The translations under genes were made by a program, and so were the position numbers. The notes beneath the pieces were generated by a model. It was not told the DNA's origin, did not search any database, and worked only from the letters and a program-made list of their open reading frames with translations. Shown piece by piece: positions 45,519 to 56,624 of a stretch of 64,000 nt of DNA. Source of the DNA: Perilla frutescens (taxonomy: Eukaryota; Streptophyta; Magnoliopsida; Lamiales; Lamiaceae); contig BRKX01000003.1 in assembly GCA_026008535.1 (NCBI GenBank), positions 23,612,001-23,676,000 on the forward strand, written 5' to 3'. Within the stretch, counting starts at the first letter, position 1; each line of letters begins with the position of its first letter.

Positions 45519-46240
45519 TGTAATAACCTGATCCCGAAAAAATAGGCAATAAATGAGGGATAGGGTGTTAATTAAAAATAAAAATGAATTCAGGGACATA
45601 AATCAATGGAAAGGAATCAAGAATAGTATGATAGAAAGTCTGTAGATCCAAGAGTAGGTTATGCCTTTCGAAAAATCAAGCAGCATAAATTCTGTAGCTA
45701 GAGCAAATCTCCATCTAATAATGGCTTATAAGAAGGAAATGGAACCTAGAATGAATCAAGATTCTCATTTATAAATAAGAAAAGAAATAAACAGATACCG
45801 ACAAGAAAGTAGACCTCTTCATAGTCCAAAAGAAAATCAACAAAGTCTTTTTCATAGGACGGAACAAACAAACAATAACTAGACCTCCTCATAGGTCGAT
45901 TGAAAGTAAATAGAAATGAACAGATAAACAAATAAGACTCATCCATAGATCGAGACTTAAGGTAATGGAAAATATCTCAAAAGAAGCAAGGATTCATCCC
46001 CTTAACTATCAAAGAAACAAAGCTTAATCAATATACTCGATCAAAGTGTGCAGGGATGCACAGAAGCTAGGTAAACAAGTAGAAATAATACAATTAGAGC
46101 ACCTATCAGAATGACTTATATAGTGAAAGTCTTATGTCAGCCCATAACATCAAGACATCATCACACCTTATTTCCAAGTTCCTATGTTGCTTGATCTTGA
46201 CGGTTCTATCTAGCGAGGCTCCTATTGTATGTTATATGTA
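45519..46240 (-). repeat. Probable truncated LTR inserted in the RT remnant
   Basis: TGTAATAACCTGATCCCG begins exactly where RT homology stops, resembling the TGTAACGCCCCGATCC start of the other LTRs here. The far end and TSD (TTTGG expected) were not found. It contains a threefold imperfect repeat of an AGACCTC(C/T)TCATAG unit (45812-45950). Confidence 0.45.
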
Positions 46241-46968
46241 CACACAAGATCAACTTGCCGTTCTTGAGCATATGGTCTGGGACAAACACATACTTCATTA
46301 GGATCAATATATTTAACACATCATGCATCCTTTATTTTCACTGTGCTTTTCTCATTGTCTATAGATAATTGTAGAACATTTTCCAATTTGTGTTCTCATC
46401 TAAGATGACTCCTTGAAGCTTGTATCTCTTATTTTGTATCGCTCGTTCGACTTAGCCATTTGTTTATGTGTGAAGCTCAATTTCATATCCATAGTTTTCT
46501 GACTGAATGTTGATGTGAATCAGGTTTTTTGATCCGTCGTGACCGAGATAAGTATTCCACATAGATCGTTGACTTACATTTTTATTTTTAAAATATTTTA
46601 TTGTCTACTGTGTTCATCTTCATAGCAACAACGCAAATTCTTGGTCAACTTTGACACATCCTCAATCTAAAAGACTTCTTCTAATCAGATTTTGACCCCC
46701 ATAGAGTAGGTTATATCCCCATTAAACTCGAACACAGAATCAATTTCTTTCTAGGTATATATACGAAATCTCACATTCTGCTCATCGTGATATACATGTG
46801 GCAGTTCTTTTGAGCCATAAGTTTATGTTCAGTCATCAAAATGAAACATCTCCTCAGTCAAACTATGTTCTTAGCAATCTAGTAAGTGTTTACAAGTTCA
46901 GCCTAAGTTCAGCAACTATAGCCTAAGTTAATCTTACGTTATCAAGTAAGTGTTTACAAGTTCAGCCT
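46241..46968 (-). pseudogene. Highly degraded gypsy integrase remnant and tandem repeat
   Basis: The minus strand at about 46390-46480 can be aligned by style with the HPQTDGQSER region of integrase, without an open frame. From 46885 a 28-bp unit GTAAGTGTTTACAAGTTCAG... occurs twice, next to the truncated LTR. Confidence 0.35.
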
Positions 46969-49224
46969 AAGAAAGGGGGTAACCTGATCAATGAGAAGTC
47001 AACAGAAGACTCAGAACAACCAAACATGCTTTATAATATAACATATACTTATCTATAACACTATGACTAGAGTTCTTAGTGTTTAATATAAGAATATTAC
47101 AAGTGCGGAAGCTCCATTATTAACAGGATACTTAACAAAAAGAGACAGTGAGAAATAGTTAAATAACAAAAGCCCATGTCTCAGCATCGTCACGTCCACG
47201 CGCTAGCCTATTAACCTGAAAATGTTTGGAAATATTTGGGCTGAGTACTAATGCACTCAGTGGGCAAGTTTTCACAATTCAAGTTATGCAAATCATTTTG
47301 TTAAAGTAATCTATCTGTGTCCATGCATGTAGTGAAGCTTACGAGGTTTTAAAACTTGGAAGCAACCTAAGTTCACCAAAATATTTTATCGTGAAGCGCT
47401 TAAAAGTATAACCCGTCACTGCTCGCAACCTAAACTACATCACCAGCGCATAAAGTTGAGTATGGACATAGTATACCCAATTAGTATAACCAATAAGTGT
47501 TTCATTTTTGTCTCACCGACAAGGAGTAGGGCATGACAAATAATGCATGCATACTGTAGCTACTCACATTGACACAGCGCTGGTATATGAGACTCCGACA
47601 ACATACAGTAGCACGTAAATATTTAACACAGATAGTCACATATGCAATTTTTAACAAAGCAGAGCTTAATAACTCGAAAGATACAATTTACAAAGATATA
47701 ATAGCCCACCTGGATAATAGATAAGCTTTAAAACCCGGGGTTGGTCCTGCTCAAGTTTTGTTATCGCTTCTAGGCCTATAACAACCAGTATTGGCTTAGT
47801 TAGTTAAAGGCCTCTATCAAAACTCAATCCCTAAGCTCCCTTTTAAATTTTTTTTGCTGAACTTCATTATCAATTAATCCTATATTTTCATATTTATTTC
47901 ACCTCATTTCAAAAATATAAATATACTTGCAATTTTAGTATATCATAGAAAAAGTGTAACTTAATTAATTGGAACACTATCATCCAGCTGATAATTGATT
48001 CTATTTCAAGATGATACATTAATTAGTTAATTCCCTTGATATATCATTTATTAACTAATTATTTGGTTACCTGTTATTCAGAGAACTACTAAAGAAAATT
48101 ATGCAACCTAAATATCATAAATTAAACTCATGATTACCCTATAATCTATAAGATGAATAGCACCAATAATTAATCATCTATCGAGAAGTGTTCAATTCTC
48201 AAAACAAAAACTCTTGAAATTAACTTAACCTTATAATGTGCTTCCGAATCAATAATTGCTTTCTTAGTAAATAACTAATTTCTACAACAATTAAACTTCT
48301 TAGAACATAAATCAAATTGTTATTATTTTTAATTAATCGATAGGAGTACATTCTAATTTTAATTATGAAAATATAAATATAAATTCTAAAGCCTAATATT
48401 TCTAGATGTGTCTTTCATCCTAAAATAATAATTGATATACACTTTATATTAATTGAATGAATTGAGAATGGAATTAATTAGAAAAGGAAGAAGAAATCTT
48501 GCCTCAAAAGAAAAATACTTACCGAAAGATATTATTACTATATTTACCTTTGTCAACTTATTGATTTAGTTATAAGAGTGATGAAGAAATAAATTATTCA
48601 CATCCCTAATATATTATTTTAATAATTAAAAATTTAATTGGATTACTCATCAATCTACAATTCTCCTCCATAAAACACGTATCCTATTTTTGTTGATTAG
48701 TCAACATCTACTAAAATATATATAGTAGACACCTCTATTTTAAATTTATTATTACTATTTTTTTATTTAATGGACATCAACTATATCCAATCCTACAAGA
48801 TACATACATTCAAGTTGATAAAAATAATAATAATTAACGACAAATGCTATGTAGGTATTTATATTTTTTTTTCTTCCGTAAAGTAAGCATTATGCATATA
48901 TATAGACAATGTATATTTGTATATTTGTATTTGGAATCATACTAAATCAATTCGTATTCGATAAATTGTAATTAATTAAACTAAGTTTGTATCTAGCGTT
49001 CTGATTAAAAATACGATAAAGTTCAGGATATTTCTAACACAGTTAATGGGAATACTTCTCATTAAATAAAAATAAAATTGGGACTTAGAAAGGTCCAATT
49101 TATTTCCTCAAGGTTAACATAGGCTATTCTTTTAATACTGAAAAGTTTTGGATATTGCAGTTATTCTAACTATTAGATTTATATTCCTAATTAAATTTAG
49201 ATAATAAAACTCCGGGGTATTACA
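46969..49224 (-). repeat. 5' LTR of nested chromovirus, inner end deleted
   Basis: Starts at AAGAAAGGGGG, about 65 bp in from the normal LTR edge at 40143, and runs to TATTACA at 49224. Otherwise collinear with 40143-42509. Confidence 0.93.
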
Positions 49225-51883
49225 TGATCGCTGATAATGGACCTGGGCACACCAAACCGACTGAAAATATGGGATTTCAGAAATGCGGCTACTACTCTTG
49301 CATCATTGGTAGGAGTAACCTTTGCTTCTACCCATTTGGACACATAATCAACTGCCAGGATAATGTATTGATTCACCCTCGAATTTGGAAAGGGTCCCAT
49401 AAAATCCATTCCCCAAATGTCAAAAATCTCCACTGGCATGATTGGCGTCATGGGCATTTCATTTCTTCTTGTAATGTTCCCTACCCTCTGGCATTGGTCA
49501 CACCTTCTGCAGATGTTGTGGGCATCCTTGAATATTGTGGGCCAAAAGAACCCACAATCCAAAATTCTCGTTGCTGTTCGGTTTGGTCCGAAATGCCCTC
49601 CGCAAGCATAACTGTGACAATGCTTTAGAATTTCATCTATCTCCTCATCAGGGACACATCTTCTGATGATTTGATCAGCACATCTCTTCCATAGAATAGG
49701 GCAATCCCATGCATAGAACATGCTCTCATAGCTCAGTTTATTTTTCCGGTACCTTGAGTACCCAATAGGCATTTCTCCAGACTCAAGGTAGTTCACTATG
49801 TCTGCATACCAGGGTGCTAGTGTGCCCTTTGCTGAATATAAATGCTCATCAGGAAAGTGATCGGCAATGGACATTTCATCGCCTTTCTCATTCAGCACCC
49901 GGCTCAAATGGTCAGCCACCAAGTTCTGTGCCCCACTCTTATCTTTTATCTCGACATAAAACTCTTGTAAAAGCAGGATCCAGCTAATTAGTCTTGGTTT
50001 TGTCTCCTTCTTGGCCATCAAGTGCCTCAGCGCACCATGATCTGTATAGACAACACTCTTTGCTCCCAAGAGATAAGATCGAAACTTCTCAAATGCAAAC
50101 ACTACTGTCAATAGCTCCTTTTCAGTAGTAGTGTAATTACACTGTGCCCCATTCAGAGTTTTGGAGGCATAGTAAATTACATGGCTTTCTTTTCCTCTCT
50201 TTTGACCCAGTACTGCACCCACAGCGTAGCCACTGGCGTCACACATAATCTCAAAGGGCATTCTCCAATCTGGTGGTTGAATGACTGGTGCAGTGACCAG
50301 TTGCTTCTTCAGAAAATTGAATGCCTTCTTACACTCTTCATCGAATTCCAACGGCACATCTTGCTGCAACAAGTGAGTAATAGGCTGGGCAATTTTTGCA
50401 AAATCCTTTATGAATCTCCTGTAGAATCCAGCGTGCCCCAAGAATCCTCTCACTTGTTTCACTGAAGTGGGATATGGCAATTTTTCTATTATGTCCACTT
50501 TGGCTTTATCAACCTCAATGCCCCTCTCAAAAATCACATGTCCCAGTACAATGCCCTCTCTGACCATGAAATGACATTTTTCATAGTTCAGCACCAGGCA
50601 TTTGTCCACACAACGCTGCAACACCTTTTCCAGATTATCTAAACATCGATCAAAGCAGCTCACATACACTGTGAAATCATCCATGAATACTTCAATGCAG
50701 TTCTCAAGTAGGTCGGAGAATATGCTCATCATACAATGCTGAAATGTGCCAGGAGCATTGCAGAGGCCAAAGGGCATTCTGCGATAGGCAAATGTGCCGA
50801 ATGGGCACGTGAATGTTGTTTTCTCCTGGTCCTCTTGACTTACTGCAATTTGCATGTATCCAGAATATCCATCCAAGAAACAAAAGAACTTGTTTCCTGC
50901 AACTCTCTCCAACATCTGGTCAATGAACGGAAGTGAGAAATGATTCTTCCACGTGACCGTATTCAGCTTCCGGTAGTCGATGCAAACTCTCCAGCCAGTT
51001 TGCAGTCGTGTGGGTACAAGCTCTCCTTTCTCATTTTTCACAACTTGAATACCCAACTTCTTGGGAGCAACATAGATTGGACTGACCCACTTGCTGTCTG
51101 AAATTGGGTATATAATGCACTGGTCCAGTAGTTTAATTATCTCTTTTAGCACCACATCCTTCATCACTGGATTGAGCTTTCTTTGTGGATCACGAACGGG
51201 TTTTGCATCATCTTCCAGCAATATTTTGTGCATGCAAACCGCTGGGCTAATGCCCTTTATATCTGCCAAAGTCCATCCGAGTGCCTCTTTGTACAGCCTT
51301 AACAATCTCAATAGGCGATCCTTATCAGCTTGATTCAACCCCGCACTTATGATTACAGGAAGAGTCTTATTATTTCCCAAGTAGGCATACTTCAAATGCC
51401 TTGGCAGTGCCTTCAACTCCAGCGTGGGCGCTTTGATAATAGAAGGCATCAGCTTGTCATCGTTTCTCCGAATGGGCACACCATAGTCCATACATCCGTG
51501 TGGCATTTCTTCTAATGAATACAGCATCATAATTCCATCCATTATGTCATCATCCTCGTCCAGGACATCCTGGTCAATTAGTCCATCCCACAATGCCCAC
51601 TCCAGTGGTTCTCTGTTGCTCACCATGGATAAAGTAGAACGGCTCAGGGAATGAAATGTGTTCACAAAATTATAATTTTCTGTATTCGGGGGGTGCTTCA
51701 TGGCTTCAAAAATGTTGAACGTCACCTTCTCCCCATCAAACTCACACGTCAGTCTGCCCTTGTCCACATCAATCTTGGTTCGAGCTGTCTTCATGAAAGG
51801 CCTTCCCAGCAACAAAACTGAAGATTTTGAAGTCGCTGTGCCTATGTCAAGCACATAAAAATCTACTGGGAAGATAAGCTCGT
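49225..51883 (-). CDS. pol: Element 2 protease end, RT, RNaseH and integrase N-terminal part (open fragment)
   Basis: About 885 codons without a stop between the two nested insertions, the best-preserved pol stretch in the window. In order: the end of the protease region (LLLGRPFMKTARTKID), RT with DYRKLNTVTW, FLDGYSGYMQIAVSQEDQEK and catalytic FMDDF at 50673-50687, RNaseH (IMCDASGYAVGAVLG, TTTEKELL, YTDHGALRHL), and the integrase His-Cys finger (CHSYACGGHFGPN...CRRCDQCQ) and first Asp (WGMDFMGPFPNS). The longest open frame extends about 25 residues into the LTR of element 3 at its start and into the chromovirus LTR at its end; those residues are not pol. Not a functional gene because both ends are cut. 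Confidence 0.93.
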
Positions 51884-53245
51884 TGATGCGTCGTTTTTCA
51901 CCAAAAATAATCCGACACGCAGTCGGTATGCCCAAACTACCCAGAATAGTAGCAAGCAAGATCGTCTCCCAAAGGACCGGTGAGAACTATTCGAACCTTC
52001 AGTTTGCAGTAACCAACTTTCTAGACGAATATCTTGATTATAATGTAAAAATTAAATTTAAAAGCAATTAAACAAATGAAGTTTTCTTAACAAATTAAAA
52101 AGGTATTCCGGCTTCCAATTAACTCCACCCTAGCTTAATTATTCCGATCCTCGATGTAAAGATATTTCCAATTAATGCATGCAAACCAGTTATAGCCACC
52201 GAAGACACTTACTGACGCAGCCTAATTTCTCCTTAGCTTCTCGATAATTAGGAAGACACTTCACTAATTATTTCCCTAATCGACTGACAACCGTAAGAGA
52301 CACTCTATAGATTTAATGAGCCGACAGCTTTATGCACTAGAGAAACCCGATTCAAAACCAATAGACTCTGACACAGGACTATCGAATTAAGACTGTTCTT
52401 CCCCCGATTCTGAAGAATCGTTGTACCACTAATTAAATCTAAACCACAATTACGGATGGCCGATTTAATTGGCTACTAATTAATTCCAATCTACTAAATA
52501 TTTGAAACTACCTAGCAGAATCGAAACAATTAACAACTTTAAATGCAGAGAATCACAGATACATGCAATTAATTAAAGCAAAAAGAACATTTAGATTTCA
52601 CAGAATAATTATACCAGGGATTCGTTAATCTTCACCGGAATAGAACGTGCTTAGCTTGAATTCATAATTGGATTTGCAATTCAGAAATTAATTGAAAAGA
52701 AGAAATATGAAAAGAAGAATGAAAACTGGAATAAAATCGTGTACTGCAGGAAAAGAATTCGTTTCTGGCGTCCTTTTTTCTGTATCTAGCGATTAAAATT
52801 CTTGTACTGCAATGGATACTGATATATTAGAGTCCTACTCTATCTAGAAGTCTTTTATCCAAATCCTTAACTAATTAATTAATAAAAGAAATCCAATCCT
52901 AATCCAACTAGGAAAATAATAAAAATAAAGTCCAACAGTAATAAAAATAGCCCAATAATCGTCCATGGCCCACAGCTGGTGGATATCCACTATTTCCAGT
53001 CCAAATATTCGCCCAGTCCACCAGTCGGTATGCCCATACCGACTGTTTTCCAGACTCCTCAGCTTTCTTCAATCCAATTGTGTCCAAACCCTTCAAAATA
53101 ATGTCATTATCTCCACTTCTATGTTAACCACCTGAAATAAACCACAAGACACAAATTCTTCCACAAAACTCGACCATGGGGTGAGTAACACTGCAAAAAC
53201 ATACAAAAAAGACCCAAAAATATATACGAAATAACAACCTAATCA
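51884..53245 (-). repeat. Element 3, 3' LTR
   Basis: Plus-strand ends TGATGCGTCG...CCTAATCA. It contains an inverted repeat with 11-bp arms (CAGTCGGTATG) around CC at 53022-53045. Confidence 0.96.
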
Positions 53246-53260
53246 AACCCCCCCACACTT
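53246..53260 (-). other. Element 3 polypurine tract
   Basis: Minus strand AAGTGTGGGGGGGTT next to the LTR. Confidence 0.85.
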
Positions 53261-54735
53261 AGACAATGCTCGTCCTCGAGCAACACTAAACAAAAGAAAG
53301 ACTCAAGAAAAAACTCAAAGACGACAAGACAATAATTGGCAACCTTCAATGGAAAACAATCAAAGTCAAAGACAAGATACAATCATCAACAGTCCACAAA
53401 CCAATCTCTTGTTTCATAAAACTGTACACATGCTTTTCATTCAAGTAAAAAACATGCAAAACTAATCCTGCCTCACCAAGGTCACTCAAATTCTCTCAAT
53501 AGAAGATATGGACAAAATATAATTCACACAAATCATAACTTGATGCTTTCAAACATAAATTTGCCCATATGTCAAAATCTCTACTATGCAAATGAGATCT
53601 ATACACAAATCAAAAGGTCTTTTTGCACTGGTTGTAGTGGGGCTAGGGTGCATAGGTAGGATAAAAAGGATGAAATGGCTCAAATAATTGAAAACATGTA
53701 AGCATATCAAATGCATTCACCAAGCTTGTCTGCAACTTCCCAAATAAATCAACAAAAACCAATTGAGTGTTGGCTTTCAATAATACAGGGCAACCAAATA
53801 AACGACAACAATTAAGCGTAGCCCCTTTTTTTCCATGCTCGTTCTATTCCTTATTTCTTTTTTCTCATTTTTTTCTTCATTTTTTCATTCTTTTTTTTAT
53901 TATTTTTTTTTTTTTGGAATAGAACAGAGATATATACAAATTCATTAACTCTCCAACACTAATATCTTCAAGGAGACATTAAACTCATTTCAAACCCAAA
54001 AATACACTTACATGCTTTCAAGGGACAAGAGCAGGCCAAAAGGCTAAGGCTTAATTATTTAGTGGCTAATTATCATCAAAAATAAATGGATTAGGCACAA
54101 CGGGCTCACTAATGGACAATGAAGGTCATGGATAATTTTTCAAGCCAAAGTAATGGGTAATCCTAAATGCCTTAATCATTTTCATGCAAAGATACTCAAA
54201 AACGGCGTGATTATGGCAACTGGGCAAATCAGAAATCCAACATGCAAGTATGATACACTCAGCAAGACAATAAATCGAGCTTTCTCATATATAATGCTCA
54301 TCAGGCTCAATTCTCACAATATAGTAAGCTTCAACAATTTTGATTAAATTCTGCATATTTCCTCATTCAAGAATACATACAAGCATGTGCACATTTTAAT
54401 CACAAGAGACACACCATCCACTCAAGACCAATCCATATCATGTTCTTTCTTATCATGCAATCCATCTCAAGTAAGCCAATGACTTGACACACTAAAAACT
54501 ATATAAAACTCCTTTTTTTTTTAAACAGAAAAGACAAAAACTAACTCTCCCCCCCCCCACACTTAAACATCACAGTGTCCTCACTGTGCAAAAGAGGAGA
54601 GCGACACAAAAGAAAAATAGAAAAAAAGCATAAAAGAAAAGAACACAAATAAAATAAAATAAAAAACTATACAAAGAGAAGAAAATGCAAACTGTATGGT
54701 CACTAGGAGAAAGACATGGAGAAGTGGGCGACGGC
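53261..54735 (-). other. Element 3 non-coding 3' region
   Basis: About 1.5 kb between the third ORF and the PPT. T-rich tract at 53860-53920 and a C-run at 54549-54558. No conserved reading frame; short open frames here look fortuitous. Confidence 0.6.
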
Positions 54736-56010
54736 TTATTCCACAGCCTCGAGGCGGTCATGGAGATCATCAAGTGGGTCCATAATTCGGCGAGTAAAGC
54801 GCTCGAAGAGCTTCTGGATCTCAACAAGGGAAGGGCCGGCGCTAGAAGAAGGACCTGCACTAGAGGAATGACTCGGGCCAGAGACACCCGGTCTAGACAA
54901 CTGATAATTGCCTTCGGCGTTAACAAAAAGCAAATGCATAGCACGAAGGTCATGTAAAGTAAAATAGGAGACGGGAATGTGAATGACCCTGTCAATATCA
55001 ACATGCAATTTTTGGGCTAAAAGGGTGATGAAGCTCCCTAAAGGAACTTTCCCAGTAAAATGATTAGCACTAAATTGCCATTGTTGGGCAAGCCAAAACC
55101 CAAAATTCAATTTTCTGTGCCAAAGCATGCTATGTAAAATGAAGATTTCTTTTTTCGTCACAATATTCATTGCATCAGAACGACCAAAGAAATTATAAGA
55201 CACAAACCTATGGCACATTCTCAAACCATCATCTCTTAAATTGGCACTTTTAGATACTCGTGGCACATAATCATCCTCAATTGACATCTCACGCCAACGA
55301 TCAGCAATAGTCACAGAAAAAGAATGCGGAACATCACATACAGCAGACTCATACCACTCATCAAGCAATGACTCGTCAGATTCAACTCCAAGCAAGACAT
55401 TCAAGGCATTAACTGACAAATTAAAATTCTGGCCCTTTAGACGAAATACAATCGCATGTGAATCAGAAAGCCCCTTAGTCGAATCAAATGCAAATGTAGA
55501 CAGAAATTCAAAACTCAACATATTGAAAACCGGGCAATCATTCTCAAGCAACAAGTCCCAACTAATATGCCTAAAATAATCATGAATAGTTTCATTAACC
55601 CCAAGAACTTCAATATTCGACCAATCAAAAAGACGAGGACCAAGTAGAGTGCGTTCCCGATTTAATCGAGCACGTTGACGTACCTCTTCATCAGGATGAA
55701 ACGGTGGCCTCGTGTCGGATGTACGTCGTGGCAGTGTTGAATCATGTTGAGAAGAAGTAGAGGGCGGCTATGACGGGTTTGCGTGAGAACGGGTTCGACG
55801 TGGAGTAGCTCGAGTTGGAGAAGGCACGGACGCAGCAGCAGCTGGTCGGCCGGAGGGAGGTGTGGTCGCAGGCGGTCTGGGGTGGGGCGGTACGGCGGTG
55901 GCGGTGGCCTGCAGCGCGGCAGCGGCTGCAGCGCGCGTTCGGGGCGGCGCTGGGGCATCTCTCTCGCACACAGCGGCGGCAGCGGCGCGGGTCTTCCTTT
56001 TCTGACCCAT
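54736..56010 (-). pseudogene. Athila third ORF, element 3
   Basis: From ATG at 56010 (MGQKRKTRAAAAA, a basic, nuclear-signal-like start) through an Ala/Pro/Arg-rich GC-rich segment, one TAG at 55768-55770, then the globular domain (LSVNALNVLLGV, LRMCHRFVSYNFFGRSDAMNIVTKKEIFILHSML, LAQKLHVDIDR) and a Ser/Gly-rich tail (GPSHSSSAGPSSSAGPS) to the stop at 54736. Clearly related to the third ORF of elements 1 and 2 but well diverged. No signal peptide or membrane helix, so an envelope role is not supported. Function unknown; a nuclear role is inference. Confidence 0.75.
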
Positions 56011-56624
56011 GGTCCGGTGGTGGCGGGTGGCACAACGGCGGTCGGCAGTGATGGACGGCGGTGCGAGAGTTGCAGCGATGGAAGAAGCGCGAGAGAAGAT
56101 GAGAGAAAGAGACGATACGTGAGACTTGCAAAAGAAGAAAGAAAAATAGGGGATTATATTTGGGGGATAAAGTTGATACCAATTAGGGATTGGGATAACT
56201 TAATCTATATGGAAAAATTAAAAAAAATCCCAAATAGAAATGGTTTCAAAATTATACAACCCTATCTAAAAAAAAACTCAAAACTTCTATTTCCTCTTCA
56301 ATGCACGCCGCTCTTCACACTTCTGTACTGGATTTTTTTTTTTTTTAATAAATTGTAAAAAAGAAAAAAAAGAAAAAATAAAAAGAATATAAAAAAAACT
56401 AAGAGAGAAAAGAAAAGACAACTAAACACTAAAGAAAAAAAAATAAGAAAAAAGAAAAAATAAAAATAAAAAAAATAAAAAAAACATAAATAATAAAACA
56501 AAATAAAATGAACTAATAAATAAATTGCAGAAAAACAAAAATAAAAACGAAATAAAAAAACACGGGTTGCCTCCCGAGAAGCGCCCTTATTTAATGTCCA
56601 AGGCTCGACATGAGGAAAACATGA
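56011..56624 (-). other. Element 3 spacer between pol and third ORF
   Basis: A/T-rich spacer with a long A-rich plus-strand tract (56335-56560). It has the conserved GGGTTGCCTCCC...AGCGCCC block at 56563-56586, about 40 bp beyond the pol stop. Confidence 0.6.

Larger units (their letters stand above)
40143..49224 (-). mobile_element. Decayed chromovirus-type gypsy element nested in element 2 integrase
   Basis: Both outer ends are intact (TGTAACGCCCC at 40143, CCGGGGTATTACA to 49224) and flanked by TGATC at 40138-40142 and 49225-49229. The 3' LTR is full (40143-42509); the 5' LTR is cut at its inner end (46969). The 4.5-kb interior keeps only fragments of integrase, chromodomain and RT plus foreign or degraded pieces; gag, PBS and most of pol are gone. 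The position is identical to that of the solo LTR in element 1. Confidence 0.92.

Noticed and set aside
55783..56358. 191-residue plus-strand Gly/Arg-rich open frame
   Set aside because: Antisense to the GC-rich third-ORF start of element 3; composition-driven.
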